Positions 63,033 through 63,700 of a DNA stretch of 63,700 nt are shown one piece after another. This stretch comes from Verrucomicrobiaceae bacterium UBA7681 (GTDB lineage Bacteria > Verrucomicrobiota > Verrucomicrobiia > Verrucomicrobiales > Verrucomicrobiaceae), in the NCBI GenBank assembly GCA_002482965.1, contig DLGZ01000059.1, positions 230,229 to 293,928 of the forward strand, written 5' to 3'. The position numbers were made by a program, and so were the translations under genes. Position 1 is the stretch's first letter, and every line of letters starts with the position of its first letter. Under the pieces are notes generated by a model. It was not told where the DNA came from, did no database searches, and was given only the letters and a program-made list of their open reading frames with translations.

Positions 63033-63700
63033 ATGCGTCTTCCAGTCATCCACGGTTTGATTCGTCGCAGATTGCTCGTCAATTTCCGGGTGGATGCGGA
63101 GGTGATGGGCCGCTTTCTGCCGCCGCCCTTTCGCCCCAAGCTGCACCGTGGCTACGCGATTGCTGGGATCTGTCTGATCCGGCTTGAGCAGATTCGTCCT
63201 GGATGGCTGCCGCGCTTCTGCGGCATCTCCAGCGAGAACGCGGCCCACCGCATTGCCGTCCTGTGGGACGATCCTTCCGGGGAACCGCGCGAGGGTGTGT
63301 TCATCCCGCGCCGCGACACTGGCTCCTTGCTCAACCATTTCGCGGGCGGGCGCATTTTTCCCGGGGAGCATCACTTCGCAAAGTTCGACGTGACCGACGA
63401 CGGCTCCCACATTTCCATGTCGGTTCGCTCACGTGACGGGCACATGGCGGTTCAGCTTCGCGGACACGAGAGCGATTCGTTTCCAGAGTCTTCGTGCTTT
63501 GAGTCACTGGCCGAGTCGTCTGCCTTCTTCGAGAGTGGCAGCGTTGGCTACTCCGTCACCCGCGATTGCTGCCGACTTGATGGCATCCGGCTTGAGACCG
63601 ATCAATGGCAGGTGCGTCCGCTCGCAGTCGAGCACGTTGAGTCTTCCTTCTTCGCCGACGAGTCGGCTTTTCCCGCAGGCAGTGTCAGCTTTGATCACGC
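63033..63700 (+). CDS. DUF2071 family protein (partial, runs off the window)
   Basis: The frame opens with ATG 63033 and continues to the window edge (222 codons seen). The sequence shows the DUF2071/YqjF pattern: L-L-V-N-F-R-V-D near residue 14, F-L-P-P-P-F-R-P-K, then S-S-E-N-A-A-H-R-I-A-V, R-E-G-V-F-I-P-R-R-D-T and G-G-R-I-F-P-G-E-H-H. The family is related in fold to acetoacetate decarboxylase, and its function is unknown. No signal peptide is seen. Confidence 0.85.
   Translation, partial: MRLPVIHGLIRRRLLVNFRVDAEVMGRFLPPPFRPKLHRGYAIAGICLIRLEQIRPGWLPRFCGISSENAAHRIAVLWDDPSGEPREGVFIPRRDTGSLLNHFAGGRIFPGEHHFAKFDVTDDGSHISMSVRSRDGHMAVQLRGHESDSFPESSCFESLAESSAFFESGSVGYSVTRDCCRLDGIRLETDQWQVRPLAVEHVESSFFADESAFPAGSVSFDH

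Overview
The window is gene-dense, GC-rich bacterial chromosome. The gene content suggests a Gram-negative member of the PVC group, most likely Verrucomicrobia (Prosthecobacter/Verrucomicrobium-like). The pointers are a Cys-type sulfatase, a choice-of-anchor A protein with a PEP-CTERM tail, type II secretion genes with two Gly/Ser-rich secretins, an Mla lipid-transport operon, several Gfo/Idh/MocA and sugar-isomerase genes, and a DUF4175-like Gln/Gly-rich membrane protein. The taxonomic call is inference. I see no tRNA, rRNA or CRISPR array. The only mobile-type gene is one REP-associated (RAYT-like) transposase.

Layout. At 1-5.2 kb are an edge-truncated M48-like membrane protein, a sulfatase, a small lipoprotein and a large Gln/Gly-rich membrane protein. 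At 5.3-10.4 kb is a minus-strand type II secretion operon (gspK-gspL-gspM-gspD, translationally coupled) without the ATPase, platform or major pseudopilin genes. At 10.5-16.5 kb are two paralogous 788-residue FtsX-type permeases separated by the RAYT transposase. At 16.7-25.5 kb, divergent from the permeases, is a single 2934-residue iterative-type polyketide synthase (KS-AT-DH-MT-ER-KR-ACP-reductase). It is followed by an unrecognised kinase-fold protein, a molybdenum-cofactor-carrier-like protein and an NhaD-type antiporter.

At 28.7-35.2 kb are housekeeping and metabolic genes: L,D-transpeptidase, branched-chain aminotransferase, an LsrF-type aldolase/thiolase with a clear terminator, DUF3817, RNase HI and a GH63-type glucosidase. 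At 35.2-39 kb are a PEP-CTERM protein behind a very AT-rich promoter region and a divergent LysR/MFS efflux pair. At 39-44 kb are ligA, a hicB antitoxin with a hicA toxin broken by a stop codon, and an ABC-2 exporter pair. At 44.1-46.5 kb is a second, solitary secretin. At 46.7-50.1 kb is a complete mlaE-F-D-C-A operon. At 50.2-53.2 kb are sugar oxidoreductase/isomerase genes with a divergent LysR regulator. At 53.3-58.2 kb are exopolysaccharide export genes (beta-barrel protein, Wza-like, Wzc-like kinase). At 58.7-63.7 kb are dCMP deaminase, gmd plus an oxidoreductase, rpoZ-smpB, a small secreted protein and an edge-truncated DUF2071 protein.

How they fit together. Much of the window serves the cell envelope: protein export (type II secretion), phospholipid traffic (Mla), peptidoglycan cross-linking (L,D-transpeptidase), polysaccharide export and surface-anchored proteins. 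The most unusual locus is the polyketide synthase. It looks complete for chain building, but its methyltransferase and its terminal reductase carry changes at predicted key residues. Its immediate downstream neighbour is a kinase-fold protein of unknown substrate, and its divergent neighbours are the duplicated permeases.
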